A stretch of 26,728 nucleotides of DNA from an uncultured Clostridia bacterium (GCA_947305675.1 CAMZED010000007.1:1-26728); one strand, 5' to 3'. Counted from the stretch's first letter, positions 14,696 through 22,886 are shown. Notes: a model not told the origin generated them from the sequence alone. Numbers and translations are program-made.

Positions 14696-16501
14696 TCATC
14701 CGAGTTTTTCGAAATCGGCAGCGCCGTGTTTGCAAAGCGGGCAGACGAAATCTTCGGGAAGTTCCTCGGATTCGTGAACGTATCCGCAGATCTTGCATAC
14801 CCAGCCCTTCTTCCGATCGGTATCGGGCTTCGGCTTTACGTTCGCCTGATAATAATTATAGGTCATGGTTTCGCGGTCGGATATGACGCGCGCACCGGTC
14901 ACCGTGCAGATGAACATCCCGTGAGAGCCGAGATCGACATATTCCTTCACCTCAAGCGACATGACCGCGTTGACGTATCTTGTCAGGAAGGCAAGACCGT
15001 TTTCGGTATAAGCTTTCTCGATCCCTTCGAATTTATCGGCGCCGCGCCCGCTTTGGAACCCGAACCGTTTGAACAGCGTGAACGGAGCCTCGGTCGAAAG
15101 GCAGTTTACGTTCATTTTCCCGGTGTTCTTTATTACGTGATAAGAATAGTTCTGTTTGTTTATGCAGACCGATATCAGCTTCGGCTGATCGGCGACTTGC
15201 GACACCGTGTTTACTATCAGCCCGTTGTCGCGCTTGCCGTCGTTGCAGGTCACCACGTAAAGCCCGTAACCGATGCGGAACAGGGCAGACATATCGTTTT
15301 TATCGGCGGCGGAGTTTTCGGACATCGCCGAATAGTCGCGGCAGAGTTCGTCGGCAAGCGCGTTCAGCTCGGCGGTCGAAGTCTCGTCGAGCGCCGATTT
15401 TATATGCACCGTGTTGGTACAGAATTCGATCCCTTTCGCGCCTTCAAACAAAGCTTTTATCGTCTTTGCCGCCATCGGCGCCCAGGATCCGTTCTCGATA
15501 ATACCTACCGTGCGGTTTTTGAATCCGCGCTCGGTAAGATGCTCGACAAACTCGCGCATGAACGGGAACACGCCGGCGTTGTAAGTCGTCGAAGCCAGCA
15601 CCAGCTTGCCGTATCTGAACGCGTCGGAAACCGCCTGCGCCATGTCGCACCGGGCAAGATCGTGTATCACCACGGCGGGGCAGCCGTTCTTTTTGAGCCT
15701 TTCGGCAATCATTTCGACCGCTTTCGCAGTGTTGCCGTAGACCGAGGTGTATGCGATAACGATCCCGTCGCTTTCGGCGGCGTATGAAGACCAGGTATCG
15801 TATATTGCGACGTATTTCGCGATATCTTCGCAAAGCGCCGGACCGTGCAGCGGCAGTATCCGCGCAATATCCAAACCGCCCGCCTTTTTAAGCACCGATT
15901 GCACCTGAGCGCCGTATTTGCCGACGATTCCGAAATAATACCTTCTCGCCTCGCCGAGCCATTCGATATCCGCGTCGGCGGTGCCGAACCTGCCGAACGC
16001 GTCGGCGGAAAACAGCGTTTTAGTCGTGCTTTCATAACTGAACATGACCTCCGGCCAATGTACCATCGGAGCGAAAACAAAGTTCAGCACGCGGCTTCCG
16101 AGTTCAAGCCTGTCGCCGTCCGATACGACAACGCGCCGGTCGGCGAAATCGTCGCCGAAAAACTGTTTTATCATTGCAAAAGTCTTGGCGTTTCCGACGA
16201 TTTTCGCTGATTTATAGGTGTCGGCAAAACTGCGTATGTTTGCCGAATGGTCGGGTTCCATGTGCTGCACGACAAGATAATCGGGCTGACGTCCGCCGAG
16301 CGCCTCGGCAAGGTTGTCGAGCCATTCGTGGGTGAAATTGCGGTCGACCGTGTCCATAACGGCGATCTTTTCGTCGATAATAGCGTAAGAGTTATAAGAC
16401 ATTCCGTGCGGAATTTTATACTGTCCTTCAAAAAGGTCTGTTATTCTGTCGTGGACACCGACGTAGATTATTCCTTCGGTGAGCTGTTCGAGTTTTTTCA
16501 T
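14696..16501 (-). CDS. Flavodiiron protein fused to flavin reductase and rubredoxin domains
   Basis: This 601-residue protein is a multidomain O2/NO reductase candidate. Residues 1-240 are the metallo-beta-lactamase-like diiron domain with all ligands: H80, E82, D84, H85 (HMEPDH), H148, D167 and H219. Residues 245-395 are a flavodoxin domain with the FMN loop TSVYGNT (252-258). Residues about 405-545 resemble the flavin reductase domain (GLYVVTCNDG, NGLIVNTVSQ). Residues 565-601 are a rubredoxin-like end with C569, C572, C587 and C590. Moorella FprA and its partner Hrb (flavin reductase plus rubredoxin) carry the same domains as two proteins, so this looks like an FprA-Hrb fusion able to take electrons from NAD(P)H. 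AAGGAG lies 6 bases before the ATG. It is the last gene before the terminator. Confidence 0.93.
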   Translation of the reverse strand: MKKLEQLTEGIIYVGVHDRITDLFEGQYKIPHGMSYNSYAIIDEKIAVMDTVDRNFTHEWLDNLAEALGGRQPDYLVVQHMEPDHSANIRSFADTYKSAKIVGNAKTFAMIKQFFGDDFADRRVVVSDGDRLELGSRVLNFVFAPMVHWPEVMFSYESTTKTLFSADAFGRFGTADADIEWLGEARRYYFGIVGKYGAQVQSVLKKAGGLDIARILPLHGPALCEDIAKYVAIYDTWSSYAAESDGIVIAYTSVYGNTAKAVEMIAERLKKNGCPAVVIHDLARCDMAQAVSDAFRYGKLVLASTTYNAGVFPFMREFVEHLTERGFKNRTVGIIENGSWAPMAAKTIKALFEGAKGIEFCTNTVHIKSALDETSTAELNALADELCRDYSAMSENSAADKNDMSALFRIGYGLYVVTCNDGKRDNGLIVNTVSQVADQPKLISVCINKQNYSYHVIKNTGKMNVNCLSTEAPFTLFKRFGFQSGRGADKFEGIEKAYTENGLAFLTRYVNAVMSLEVKEYVDLGSHGMFICTVTGARVISDRETMTYNYYQANVKPKPDTDRKKGWVCKICGYVHESEELPEDFVCPLCKHGAADFEKLG

Positions 16502-16514
16502 TTCCGGCTCCTTT

Positions 16515-17861
16515 TTATCCGTTTATTATCGAATCGGCGTTCCATTCCGCGATCACATAAATCACGTAATCGGGCTTTTCCGACGATATCAGGTTGTTGT
16601 TCCAGTTGTAGTCCCACATACCCATATAATGCGTAACGTTGAACCTTTCGGCAAGTATATCGTAAAGCTGGGTGGAATAAGAGTCGCGCAGGATAAGCGC
16701 GCTCGGCAGTTCGCTCCTGCCGGTATTTATTACGTTCTGACGGGTAACATCGTCACTGTAAGTGAGGCTTGTTGCACGGCGGTAGCGAGGCACCGAGGCG
16801 ATAGCGGCGGGAGCGTCGGCTTTGAACGTGCGGTAATAGCAGAATTCCTTTACTTTTGTCTGCGACATCGCAAGGTAATAAGTCATATCGCCGCTGTCGT
16901 AAAAATCGGCATGCCAGTCGAAATCCTCCGCCGGGCGGGGAGCCGCCGCGGGATATTTCTGTGCAATGTGTTCGAACAGTTCGGTGTAAGCGACAAACGC
17001 GCCGTAATCCGACCAGTGGCTGTCAAGGTAATAATAAAGCGGCATTTCGTCGTTTTTGTGTTCGGCAAAAGCGTCGCGCACGTCGATCACCGTCGCTCCG
17101 CCGCTTCGCAAAGCGTTTATCACTTTGTCAAGCCGGCTTTCGCCGTCGGGATTATCGTAGATATCCGGAACAAGCTCGGGGAACACCGTCATTGCCGACG
17201 GCGCTATAAGATAGATCACCTCGGCTTCGGGGTTGTAAGATTTGATCGCGTTGACGCGGTTGGTCACTCGCGTCGTCAGCGCGTTCAGCTTGCCTTCCGA
17301 CGGCAGGTTGGTCTTGTTCAGATCGGGCAGCATTTTTTGGAAGAAAAACCTGAAATCTCCGCCGGTCACAATGGGCCACATCTCGTTCGGATCGGGAGTT
17401 TTCGGCTTTGCTTCGAAAACGTAAGGCTCGCCCACCGTCTTTCCGTCGACCTGCTGGTAAACCGTCACGTCGGTCTTGCTTCCGCTGCATTTAAGCCGCA
17501 GCGAGAACCAGCCGTGCCAGGAAAGCGAGCTGAACCCGAACCCTTCGCTCTCACCGAAAACCGTGGCGCCCTCGGCACACCTGCCGACCATTGCAAAATA
17601 GGGTTTTTCCGAAAAACTGCAATACATTATCTCCAGCCCCGAAAGATTTTCGTCGGGCTTGCTCTCTTCGGCGGGGAGCGATGCGGGATCCGGATCTTCC
17701 TGCCGGCTCTCCCCGGCAATACCGCTTTCGGCGGGATCAAGGCTTCCGGCGGGATCAAGGCTTCCGGCGGGATCGGGGCTTTGGCTGCCCGTCCCCGCGC
17801 AGGAAACGAGTACCGCGGCGATCAGCGCCGAAACAAGAATGCAAACTAACGATCTTTTCAT
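16515..17861 (-). CDS. Surface lipoprotein with Ig-like and SGNH/AlgX-like domains (copy 1)
   Basis: The 448-residue product has a lipoprotein signal peptide with lipobox LVSC (lipidated C21), then a Pro/Asp/Ser-rich linker with three DPAGSL-type repeats (about 29-75). Residues about 78-150 form an Ig-like module containing CAEGATV and SSLSWHGWFS. The rest is an AlgX/AlgJ-like SGNH domain with the DSHW motif (D280, H282) and LRDSYSTQ (S394), which supply a Ser-His-Asp triad as in polysaccharide O-acetyltransferases. It is a paralogue of the next gene upstream (17890-19416), with about half of core positions identical by eye. The gene has GGAG 7 bases before its ATG and lies 13 bases from the flavodiiron gene. 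The acceptor polymer is unknown. Confidence 0.82.
   Translation of the reverse strand: MKRSLVCILVSALIAAVLVSCAGTGSQSPDPAGSLDPAGSLDPAESGIAGESRQEDPDPASLPAEESKPDENLSGLEIMYCSFSEKPYFAMVGRCAEGATVFGESEGFGFSSLSWHGWFSLRLKCSGSKTDVTVYQQVDGKTVGEPYVFEAKPKTPDPNEMWPIVTGGDFRFFFQKMLPDLNKTNLPSEGKLNALTTRVTNRVNAIKSYNPEAEVIYLIAPSAMTVFPELVPDIYDNPDGESRLDKVINALRSGGATVIDVRDAFAEHKNDEMPLYYYLDSHWSDYGAFVAYTELFEHIAQKYPAAAPRPAEDFDWHADFYDSGDMTYYLAMSQTKVKEFCYYRTFKADAPAAIASVPRYRRATSLTYSDDVTRQNVINTGRSELPSALILRDSYSTQLYDILAERFNVTHYMGMWDYNWNNNLISSEKPDYVIYVIAEWNADSIING
17731..17784 (-). repeat. 18-bp tandem repeat in the lipoprotein linker (copy 1)
   Basis: Three consecutive units of GCGGGATCAAGGCTTCCG occur; two are identical and the third is degenerate. 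On the coding strand they give (DPAGSL)n in the region just after the lipid anchor, and unit number could vary between strains without shifting the frame. Confidence 0.8.
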
Positions 17862-17889
17862 ATTTGTTCTCCTTTTTGCGTTTTCGCGT

Positions 17890-19416
17890 TCAGTTGTTTA
17901 TTATTCCGGGTATATTCCATTCCGAGACGATATATATAACGTAGTCGGGCTTTTCCGATTTGACCGTCGCGTTGTTCCATCCGTAGCTCCACATACCCGC
18001 GTAATGGGTGCGCCCCGATCTTTCGGCAAGTATGTCGTAAACCTGCGTTCCGAAAGAATCGCGGTAAACGAGGCAGTCGGGAAGATCGCTTCTCCCGGTG
18101 TTTATCACGTTTTCATAGGTAACATAGTCGGAATAGACCAGGCTGGTCTCGCGGCGATACCGCGGGAAGCGCGTCACTTCCGAAGGCACCTCGATATTGA
18201 ATTTGCGGTAATATCCGTAATCCTTTATGTCCTGATACGGCAGTGAAAGATACATTGGCATATCGCCGCTTTCGTAATACCCCGGATTCCAGTCGAATTC
18301 GTCGATATCGCGCGGTTTTGCCGCCGGGAATCTCTTTGAAATATGCTCGAAAAGTTCGCGGTAAGCGATATATCCGCCGTAATCCGCCCAATGGCTGTCG
18401 AGGTGGTAATAAAGCGGCATTTCGTCGTTTTTGTGTTCGGCAAAAGCGGCTCGGAGGTCGATCGCCGTCGCGCCGCCGGCGCGGATCGCTTTGATCACTT
18501 TGTCAAGCCGGCTTTCGCCTTCGGGGCTCACGTATTCATCCGGCACCCGTTCGGGATAAACGGTTACCGACGCCGGAACGATCATATATATGATCTCGGA
18601 TTCGGGGTTAAGGGAACGGAGCGTTTCCACACGCGACTTTATGCGTGAGGTGAACGAATCGAGCTGATACTGATTCGGAACATTGATCTTGAGAAAGTCC
18701 GGCAGATTCTTCTGATAAAAGAACTGAAAATCTTTTCCCGTCACCACGCCTTCGTCGCCGTAAGGAGTTTTCGGCGCCGCCATATAGTTTTTCGGCTCTC
18801 CGTCGATCCCGTTCACCGTCTGGTACATTTTTACGCCGACGATCCCCTCGCCCTTCATCCTTACCGAAAACCATCCGTGCCAGGAAAGCGAACTGAACGA
18901 ATATCCGTTGCATTCGGCGTGGACGGTCGCACCCTCTTCGCATCTTCCGATGATCGCAAAATAGGGTTTTTCGGAATATACGCAGTAAAGCATCTCCGGC
19001 GCTCTGGGCTTTTCGGATTCCGGTTCCGAACTCTGCTCGGGCGGTTCCGACCGGGAATCCGCCGCGCTTTCGACGGGATCGGAATTTTCGGATTCCGGTT
19101 CCGAACTCTCCGCCGCGGACGGGGATTCTTCCGCGACTGAACTTTCGGTTTCGGATACGCCGCCCGATACGGTTTCGGATAAAGTTCCGTCTGATTCAGG
19201 CGCGTCCGATTCAGGCGCGTCCGATTCAGGCCCGTCCGATTCAGGCCCGTCCGATCCGGTTCCTTCCGGATCACTTACCGCGACCGTTTCTTCGGCTGAA
19301 GCGGCTTCGCTTGAGTTTAATGACGTTCCGCTGTTTTCGGGCGCGTTCCGGCAAGCGGTCAGCACGGCAAGCGCACAGAATGCGGCGATGATAACCGCAG
19401 AGAGTATTTTTTTCAC
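17890..19416 (-). CDS. Surface lipoprotein with Ig-like and SGNH/AlgX-like domains (copy 2)
   Basis: This 508-residue paralogue of the next gene has lipobox LTAC (C22) and a very acidic Ser/Glu/Pro/Asp-rich linker of about 115 residues, including (GPESD/APESD) repeats. Then come the same Ig-like module (CEEGATV, SSLSWHGWFS) and an SGNH/AlgX-like domain with DSHW (D340, H342) and YRDSFGTQ (S454). The linker would hold the domain away from the membrane through the wall. The start is GTG at 19414-19416 with GGGGGG 7 bases upstream; the overlapping ATG at 19418 is followed directly by a stop. It lies between the DHHW gene and its paralogue. A transferase or esterase acting on a wall or capsular polymer is inferred. 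Confidence 0.82.
   Translation of the reverse strand: MKKILSAVIIAAFCALAVLTACRNAPENSGTSLNSSEAASAEETVAVSDPEGTGSDGPESDGPESDAPESDAPESDGTLSETVSGGVSETESSVAEESPSAAESSEPESENSDPVESAADSRSEPPEQSSEPESEKPRAPEMLYCVYSEKPYFAIIGRCEEGATVHAECNGYSFSSLSWHGWFSVRMKGEGIVGVKMYQTVNGIDGEPKNYMAAPKTPYGDEGVVTGKDFQFFYQKNLPDFLKINVPNQYQLDSFTSRIKSRVETLRSLNPESEIIYMIVPASVTVYPERVPDEYVSPEGESRLDKVIKAIRAGGATAIDLRAAFAEHKNDEMPLYYHLDSHWADYGGYIAYRELFEHISKRFPAAKPRDIDEFDWNPGYYESGDMPMYLSLPYQDIKDYGYYRKFNIEVPSEVTRFPRYRRETSLVYSDYVTYENVINTGRSDLPDCLVYRDSFGTQVYDILAERSGRTHYAGMWSYGWNNATVKSEKPDYVIYIVSEWNIPGIINN
19193..19252 (-). repeat. 15-bp tandem repeat in the lipoprotein linker (copy 2)
   Basis: Four units of GATTCAGGCSCGTCC occur in a row: two with G and two with C at the variable position. 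On the coding strand they encode (GPESD)2 and (APESD)2 pentapeptides. The repeat differs from the 18-bp repeat of the paralogue, so the two linkers expanded independently. Confidence 0.85.
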
Positions 19417-19433
19417 ATCAAAGCCCCCCTTTT

Positions 19434-20579
19434 TTAATAAATCCTTCCGAGGCTGCCGTCGGAAACAACGTTTTCGGCGTTGCAGACGACAAGTATCACG
19501 TCGGCGCCGTAAGTCCGGACCGCCTGTGCAATGTCGACGCCCGATTTTATATCCAGCGCGACTATATCAAACCCGCGTGCGAGGAAGGGGATAAGACAAT
19601 TTGCGAACGAATCTTTTATTATCAGCATTTTTTTGCGGTTTTCACCGCCTTTTTTCGTTATTACCGTCGTGCCGTGGGTACCGCCGAGAAACACCGAATA
19701 TTTATCTGAAGTATCAAGCCGGCTCCGGTCGTAAAAACCGCCGATCTCTTTTCCGTCCGCGACGACCGAATAATCGCCGTCGTCACCGGCAGTCCATATC
19801 TCCAGCACGTCGTTTTCACAGAACACAAAATTGCCCCTTGCCGCCGTCGTGCCGTAAAATCCGGGGATCTTTTCCTTTGTAAAAAACGTTTCGGGCAGGC
19901 ATTCTTCGCCCATACCGAGTTTTTCGGCTATCTTCACATAAGCCCTGTAAGCGCCCGCGGTCGTCCAGTGGTGGTCGGTGCGGTAAATAAGATAATCGCC
20001 GTATCCTTCGCGCAGCATACCGAGCGTATCGATATATCCCGCTTTTTCGGAAAGCGCCGACTCCAAAAGCTCAAAAAGCGCGTCCCCGTGCCCCGGATAA
20101 CCGAACTTTTCGCCGCAGACGTCTATTGTGCGCGGCGGAACAAGCGTTATGACCGGGACATCGACCTTTTCCGCCGCGCGGACAAGCGAATCCGCCTGGG
20201 CGGAAACCGAACTTTCGAAAAACCCGTCGGCGTCGGCAACTTTGTAAAGCCGCGAGCGATAAGCGTCGAATTGCTTTACCGCAAGCTGATCGCGGGAATA
20301 AAGCACGCCGTTGTTGCTTTGTTTAAGCAAAAGCTGTTCGGCGGCGGATTTCAGTTTCACCATTGCGTCGCGCCCGGGAAACTGGTCGGCGAACCATACG
20401 TTGACGCCGTCGGCGAAGGTGCCGTCGAACAGACTTCCGGCGCTCAGTTCCGGCGCGGAGGCGAGTTCGCGGTTCTCCTGTTCGGAAAAAGTTCTGCTTG
20501 GCAGAAATATGAACAGAACCGAAAAAACCGCCAGAAACGCACAGAAGGCGATCGCCGTGATCTTGTCGTAATTCTTCAT
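19434..20579 (-). CDS. DHHW family membrane-anchored protein (AlgJ/AlgX-like acyltransferase partner)
   Basis: The 381-residue product has one N-terminal membrane anchor (residues about 8-27) and an extracytoplasmic SGNH-like domain. The name-giving motif DHHW is at 202-205 (YRTDHHWTTAGA) and a conserved IIKDSFAN with S324 completes a putative triad. Family members are found with MBOAT proteins and resemble AlgJ/AlgX, which carry acetyl groups to exopolysaccharides. It directly follows the MBOAT gene. The ATG at 20577-20579 is chosen because AGGTGA lies 5 bases upstream; a GTG three codons earlier overlaps that site and is less likely. Confidence 0.88.
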   Translation of the reverse strand: MKNYDKITAIAFCAFLAVFSVLFIFLPSRTFSEQENRELASAPELSAGSLFDGTFADGVNVWFADQFPGRDAMVKLKSAAEQLLLKQSNNGVLYSRDQLAVKQFDAYRSRLYKVADADGFFESSVSAQADSLVRAAEKVDVPVITLVPPRTIDVCGEKFGYPGHGDALFELLESALSEKAGYIDTLGMLREGYGDYLIYRTDHHWTTAGAYRAYVKIAEKLGMGEECLPETFFTKEKIPGFYGTTAARGNFVFCENDVLEIWTAGDDGDYSVVADGKEIGGFYDRSRLDTSDKYSVFLGGTHGTTVITKKGGENRKKMLIIKDSFANCLIPFLARGFDIVALDIKSGVDIAQAVRTYGADVILVVCNAENVVSDGSLGRIY

Positions 20580-20588
20580 TTCAGTCAC

Positions 20589-21977
20589 CTAAAAAATATA
20601 ATAAAGGAAAGGCGAAAAGGTATCGTCGACCATATAAGCGGTGCAGATCAGCAACAGTATGACCGTCACCGCCGGCGCCGCCGCGGCGATCTTTGCGTGC
20701 TTCGACAGGATTTTTTTGCAGACGCGAAGCGGGATCCCGGTGCATCCGAAAACGCAGATCAGCGCAAAGGGAAGCAGTTTTAATATGTCTACGGCGGTGG
20801 GAAGATCCGAAAAAGCTCCGCCCGCGCCGAACGCCAGCGCGATATCCCCGAACAGGCGGGATATATCGGTGCGGAAGAATATAAGCCACCCGAACCCGAT
20901 GAAAAACAGCGTTATTATCCTTGAAAACACCGCCGGGATCTTTTCAAGCACCCTGCCGGCAAACGCCTTTTCCGCCACAAGAAGGACCAGAAAATATGCG
21001 CCCCACATAATATAGTTCCAGCCGGCTCCGTGCCAGAATCCGGTAAGCAGCCACACGACGGCAAGGTTTAGATAAGTCCTCGCTTTTCCCTTGCGGTTGC
21101 CGCCGAGAGGGATATAGACGTATTCGCGGAACCAGGTCGAAAGCGTAATGTGCCAGCGGCGCCAGAACTCGGTTATGCTCTTTGAAACGTAGGGGTGATC
21201 GAAATTTTCGGGGAATTCGAACCCGAACATCCTGCCCAGCCCTATCGCCATATCGGAATAACCCGAAAAATCGTAATAAATGTGGAAGGTATAAAAGGCT
21301 ATCGCCGCCCATATCCCGACCGCCGTCGGAGCAAGCTCGCTCTGTGCCGAAAAATAGTCGGCTGCCGCGGCGGCTCCGTCGCCGAGTATGAGTTTTTTCG
21401 AAAGCCCGCAGACAAACCGCTGCGCGCCCGACGCGAATTTTTGAAAACTTTCTTTTCTTGCGGACAACTGATCACAGACGTCTTTATATCTTACTATCGG
21501 TCCGGCTATAAGCTGCGGAAAAAGCGTGACATAAGTCCCGAACGGGACAAACCTTTTTGCCTGCGCCACTTCGCCGCGGTAAAGATCGACAGTATAAGAC
21601 ATGATCTGAAACGTGTAAAAAGAAATTCCGACCGGGAGTTTGAGCCCTTCGATCCCCTCCGCTCCGAACGCGTGGGCGAAAAAGTTGAAATATTTGAAAA
21701 ACAGCAGGAACGCAAGATTTACGAAAACCGACAGCAGCATAAACAGTTTTGCCTTGCGGCGGTCGTTCGCACGGTATTTTTCGATCATAAACCCGAACCC
21801 GTAAGAAGATAAGACCGACGCGAGCATCACCGCGATATAAGCCGGTTCGCCCCAACCGTAAAATGCGAGCGAAAAGACAAAAAGCACCGCGTTCCGCCAT
21901 TTGACAGGCGAAATAAAATAAGCGGCGAGCGTTATCGGGAGATATGCGAAAACGAAGACGAGCGAAGAAAAAACCAT
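20589..21977 (-). CDS. MBOAT family O-acyltransferase (AlgI/DltB-like)
   Basis: This 462-residue polytopic protein has about ten to eleven hydrophobic segments. The MBOAT signature is clear: SITEFWRRWHITLSTWF, then YIPLGGNRKG, and the invariant His in TGFWHGAGWNYIMWG. AlgI-type proteins take acyl groups from cytoplasmic donors and move them across the membrane to extracytoplasmic partner proteins. It is the first gene of its operon, preceded by a TATAAT box at 22043-22048. The following DHHW protein and two SGNH lipoproteins are the likely acceptors. DltB-type teichoic-acid D-alanylation is less likely, because dltA, dltC and dltD are absent. Confidence 0.95.
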   Translation of the reverse strand: MVFSSLVFVFAYLPITLAAYFISPVKWRNAVLFVFSLAFYGWGEPAYIAVMLASVLSSYGFGFMIEKYRANDRRKAKLFMLLSVFVNLAFLLFFKYFNFFAHAFGAEGIEGLKLPVGISFYTFQIMSYTVDLYRGEVAQAKRFVPFGTYVTLFPQLIAGPIVRYKDVCDQLSARKESFQKFASGAQRFVCGLSKKLILGDGAAAAADYFSAQSELAPTAVGIWAAIAFYTFHIYYDFSGYSDMAIGLGRMFGFEFPENFDHPYVSKSITEFWRRWHITLSTWFREYVYIPLGGNRKGKARTYLNLAVVWLLTGFWHGAGWNYIMWGAYFLVLLVAEKAFAGRVLEKIPAVFSRIITLFFIGFGWLIFFRTDISRLFGDIALAFGAGGAFSDLPTAVDILKLLPFALICVFGCTGIPLRVCKKILSKHAKIAAAAPAVTVILLLICTAYMVDDTFSPFLYYIF

Positions 21978-22042
21978 AAGCGATCCCCGTGACGGAAAGA
22001 TTCTTAAAATTCGTATCGCAGGCGTAAACCTCCGACCCGTTT

Positions 22043-22071
22043 ATTATAACACCTGTTTGCCGATTTGAAAA
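22043..22071 (-). promoter_or_regulatory. Probable promoter of the MBOAT operon
   Basis: On the minus strand a perfect TATAAT (22043-22048) has a weak -35 box, TTTTCA, 17 bases away (22066-22071). The predicted leader is about 58 bases. It is back to back with the plus-strand promoter at 22096-22124, so the 181-bp intergenic region is divergent. Confidence 0.62.
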
Positions 22072-22095
22072 GGGGGTAAAATGATTTATTTGTTA

Positions 22096-22124
22096 TTGAC
22101 ATATCAAACCGAATGCGCTAAAAT
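22096..22124 (+). promoter_or_regulatory. Near-consensus promoter of the DUF4358 gene
   Basis: TTGACA (22096-22101) and TAAAAT (22119-22124) are separated by exactly 17 bases. The start site would be near 22131, followed by AAAGGAG at 22144-22150. It shows that an apparent reading-frame start at 22081 cannot be the real one. Confidence 0.82.
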
Positions 22125-22158
22125 GTTTTTGTTAAAATGTCTCAAAGGAGTGATGCGT

Positions 22159-22692
22159 ATGAAAAGAGTCTTTTTGCGCATAGCGTGTTTTGTCCTCGCC
22201 GCGTCGGCTGTCGCTTTGTGCGCCTGCGCGGGCGTTTCCGTTCGCGATATCGACGTCGTTGCCGTCGGAGCCTCCCTGCGCGACGAGTTCGTCGCCGAAG
22301 CGAGGGGATACACCTATTCGAGCGATTCCGACATCTGGACGCTCGACGAGGATATGGTGCGCTCGGTTTACGGCGACGCCGGAGAAATGCCTGATTATCA
22401 AAGCCTTACCGAATATTTCGTTTATCTCGATACCACCACGCCGACCGACCCCTGCGAATTCGGCATTTTCAAGCTGAACGATCAGGCGGACAAAGCGCTG
22501 TTCCGCGATTTTTTAAAGGCGCGCGTGGCGATGCTGCTTGCCAATGCAAAGAATTACCCCTCGGTAAAGACCGGGGCGTTGAAAACTGCCGAATTCGGCG
22601 CGCAGGGCAATTACGTCTGGTATTTTGTGATCAGCGGCCGCAATGCGGAGGCGAACTCCAGGCTGGTTTCGCTTTTGAACGGAGATGAATGA
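22159..22692 (+). CDS. DUF4358 family lipoprotein
   Basis: This 177-residue protein has a signal peptide ending in a lipobox-like ALCAC segment, so it is probably lipidated and faces outward. The rest resembles DUF4358 proteins, small Firmicutes lipoproteins of unknown function. The start at ATG 22159 is chosen over the ATG at 22153 because AAAGGAG (22144-22150) is 8 bases away from the first and only 2 from the second. I recall DUF4358 genes near MBOAT/DHHW loci in other Clostridia. Here it is divergent from exactly such a locus, so it may belong to the same envelope system; this is inference. The next gene begins 1 base after its stop. Confidence 0.82.
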   Translation: MKRVFLRIACFVLAASAVALCACAGVSVRDIDVVAVGASLRDEFVAEARGYTYSSDSDIWTLDEDMVRSVYGDAGEMPDYQSLTEYFVYLDTTTPTDPCEFGIFKLNDQADKALFRDFLKARVAMLLANAKNYPSVKTGALKTAEFGAQGNYVWYFVISGRNAEANSRLVSLLNGDE

Positions 22693-22693
22693 G

Positions 22694-22867
22694 ATGCCGG
22701 AGTGCGAGACCTGCGAATACGCGCGTTTTGACGAAGAGACCGGCGAACTCATATGCGACGCCTGCCTCGACGAAGATGAATTTTATAAAATGCTCACCTC
22801 GGAAGGCAGCGTTTGCAAGTATTATAAAAACTTTGACGAATACAAAATGGTAAGAAAACAAAACTGA
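22694..22867 (+). CDS. Small cysteine-containing protein, DUF6472 type
   Basis: This 57-residue cytoplasmic protein resembles the DUF6472 family of Clostridia: an acidic body with a LDEDEFYKML segment and the C-terminal DEYKMVRKQ signature. Two CxxC pairs (C4/C7 and C21/C24) and C41 could bind a metal. The ATG at 22694 has GGAG 9 bases upstream. The ATG at 22685 would lie directly on that site and overlap the preceding gene. Function is unknown. It is probably cotranscribed with the DUF4358 gene. Confidence 0.72.
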   Translation: MPECETCEYARFDEETGELICDACLDEDEFYKMLTSEGSVCKYYKNFDEYKMVRKQN

Positions 22868-22886
22868 TAAAAAAGGAGCAGCGAAA

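Noticed and set aside
14693..15787. Plus-strand reading frame of 364 codons opposite the flavodiiron gene
   Set aside because: The opposite strand encodes complete diiron, flavodoxin and rubredoxin motifs; this frame has none.
16479..17849. Long plus-strand reading frame of 456 codons opposite lipoprotein copy 1
   Set aside because: It is antisense to a gene with a clear lipobox, SGNH motifs and ribosome binding site; its own translation is basic and shows no family motif. It follows from codon bias on the other strand.
19193..19252. Four 15-bp repeats as a CRISPR or regulatory array
   Set aside because: The units are directly adjacent with no spacers, are in frame and encode pentapeptides in a lipoprotein stalk.
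22081..22158. Upstream ATG as start of the DUF4358 gene
   Set aside because: This stretch contains the promoter (TTGACA/TAAAAT), so it cannot be part of the same transcript's coding region; the ATG at 22159 has the ribosome binding site and starts a proper signal peptide.
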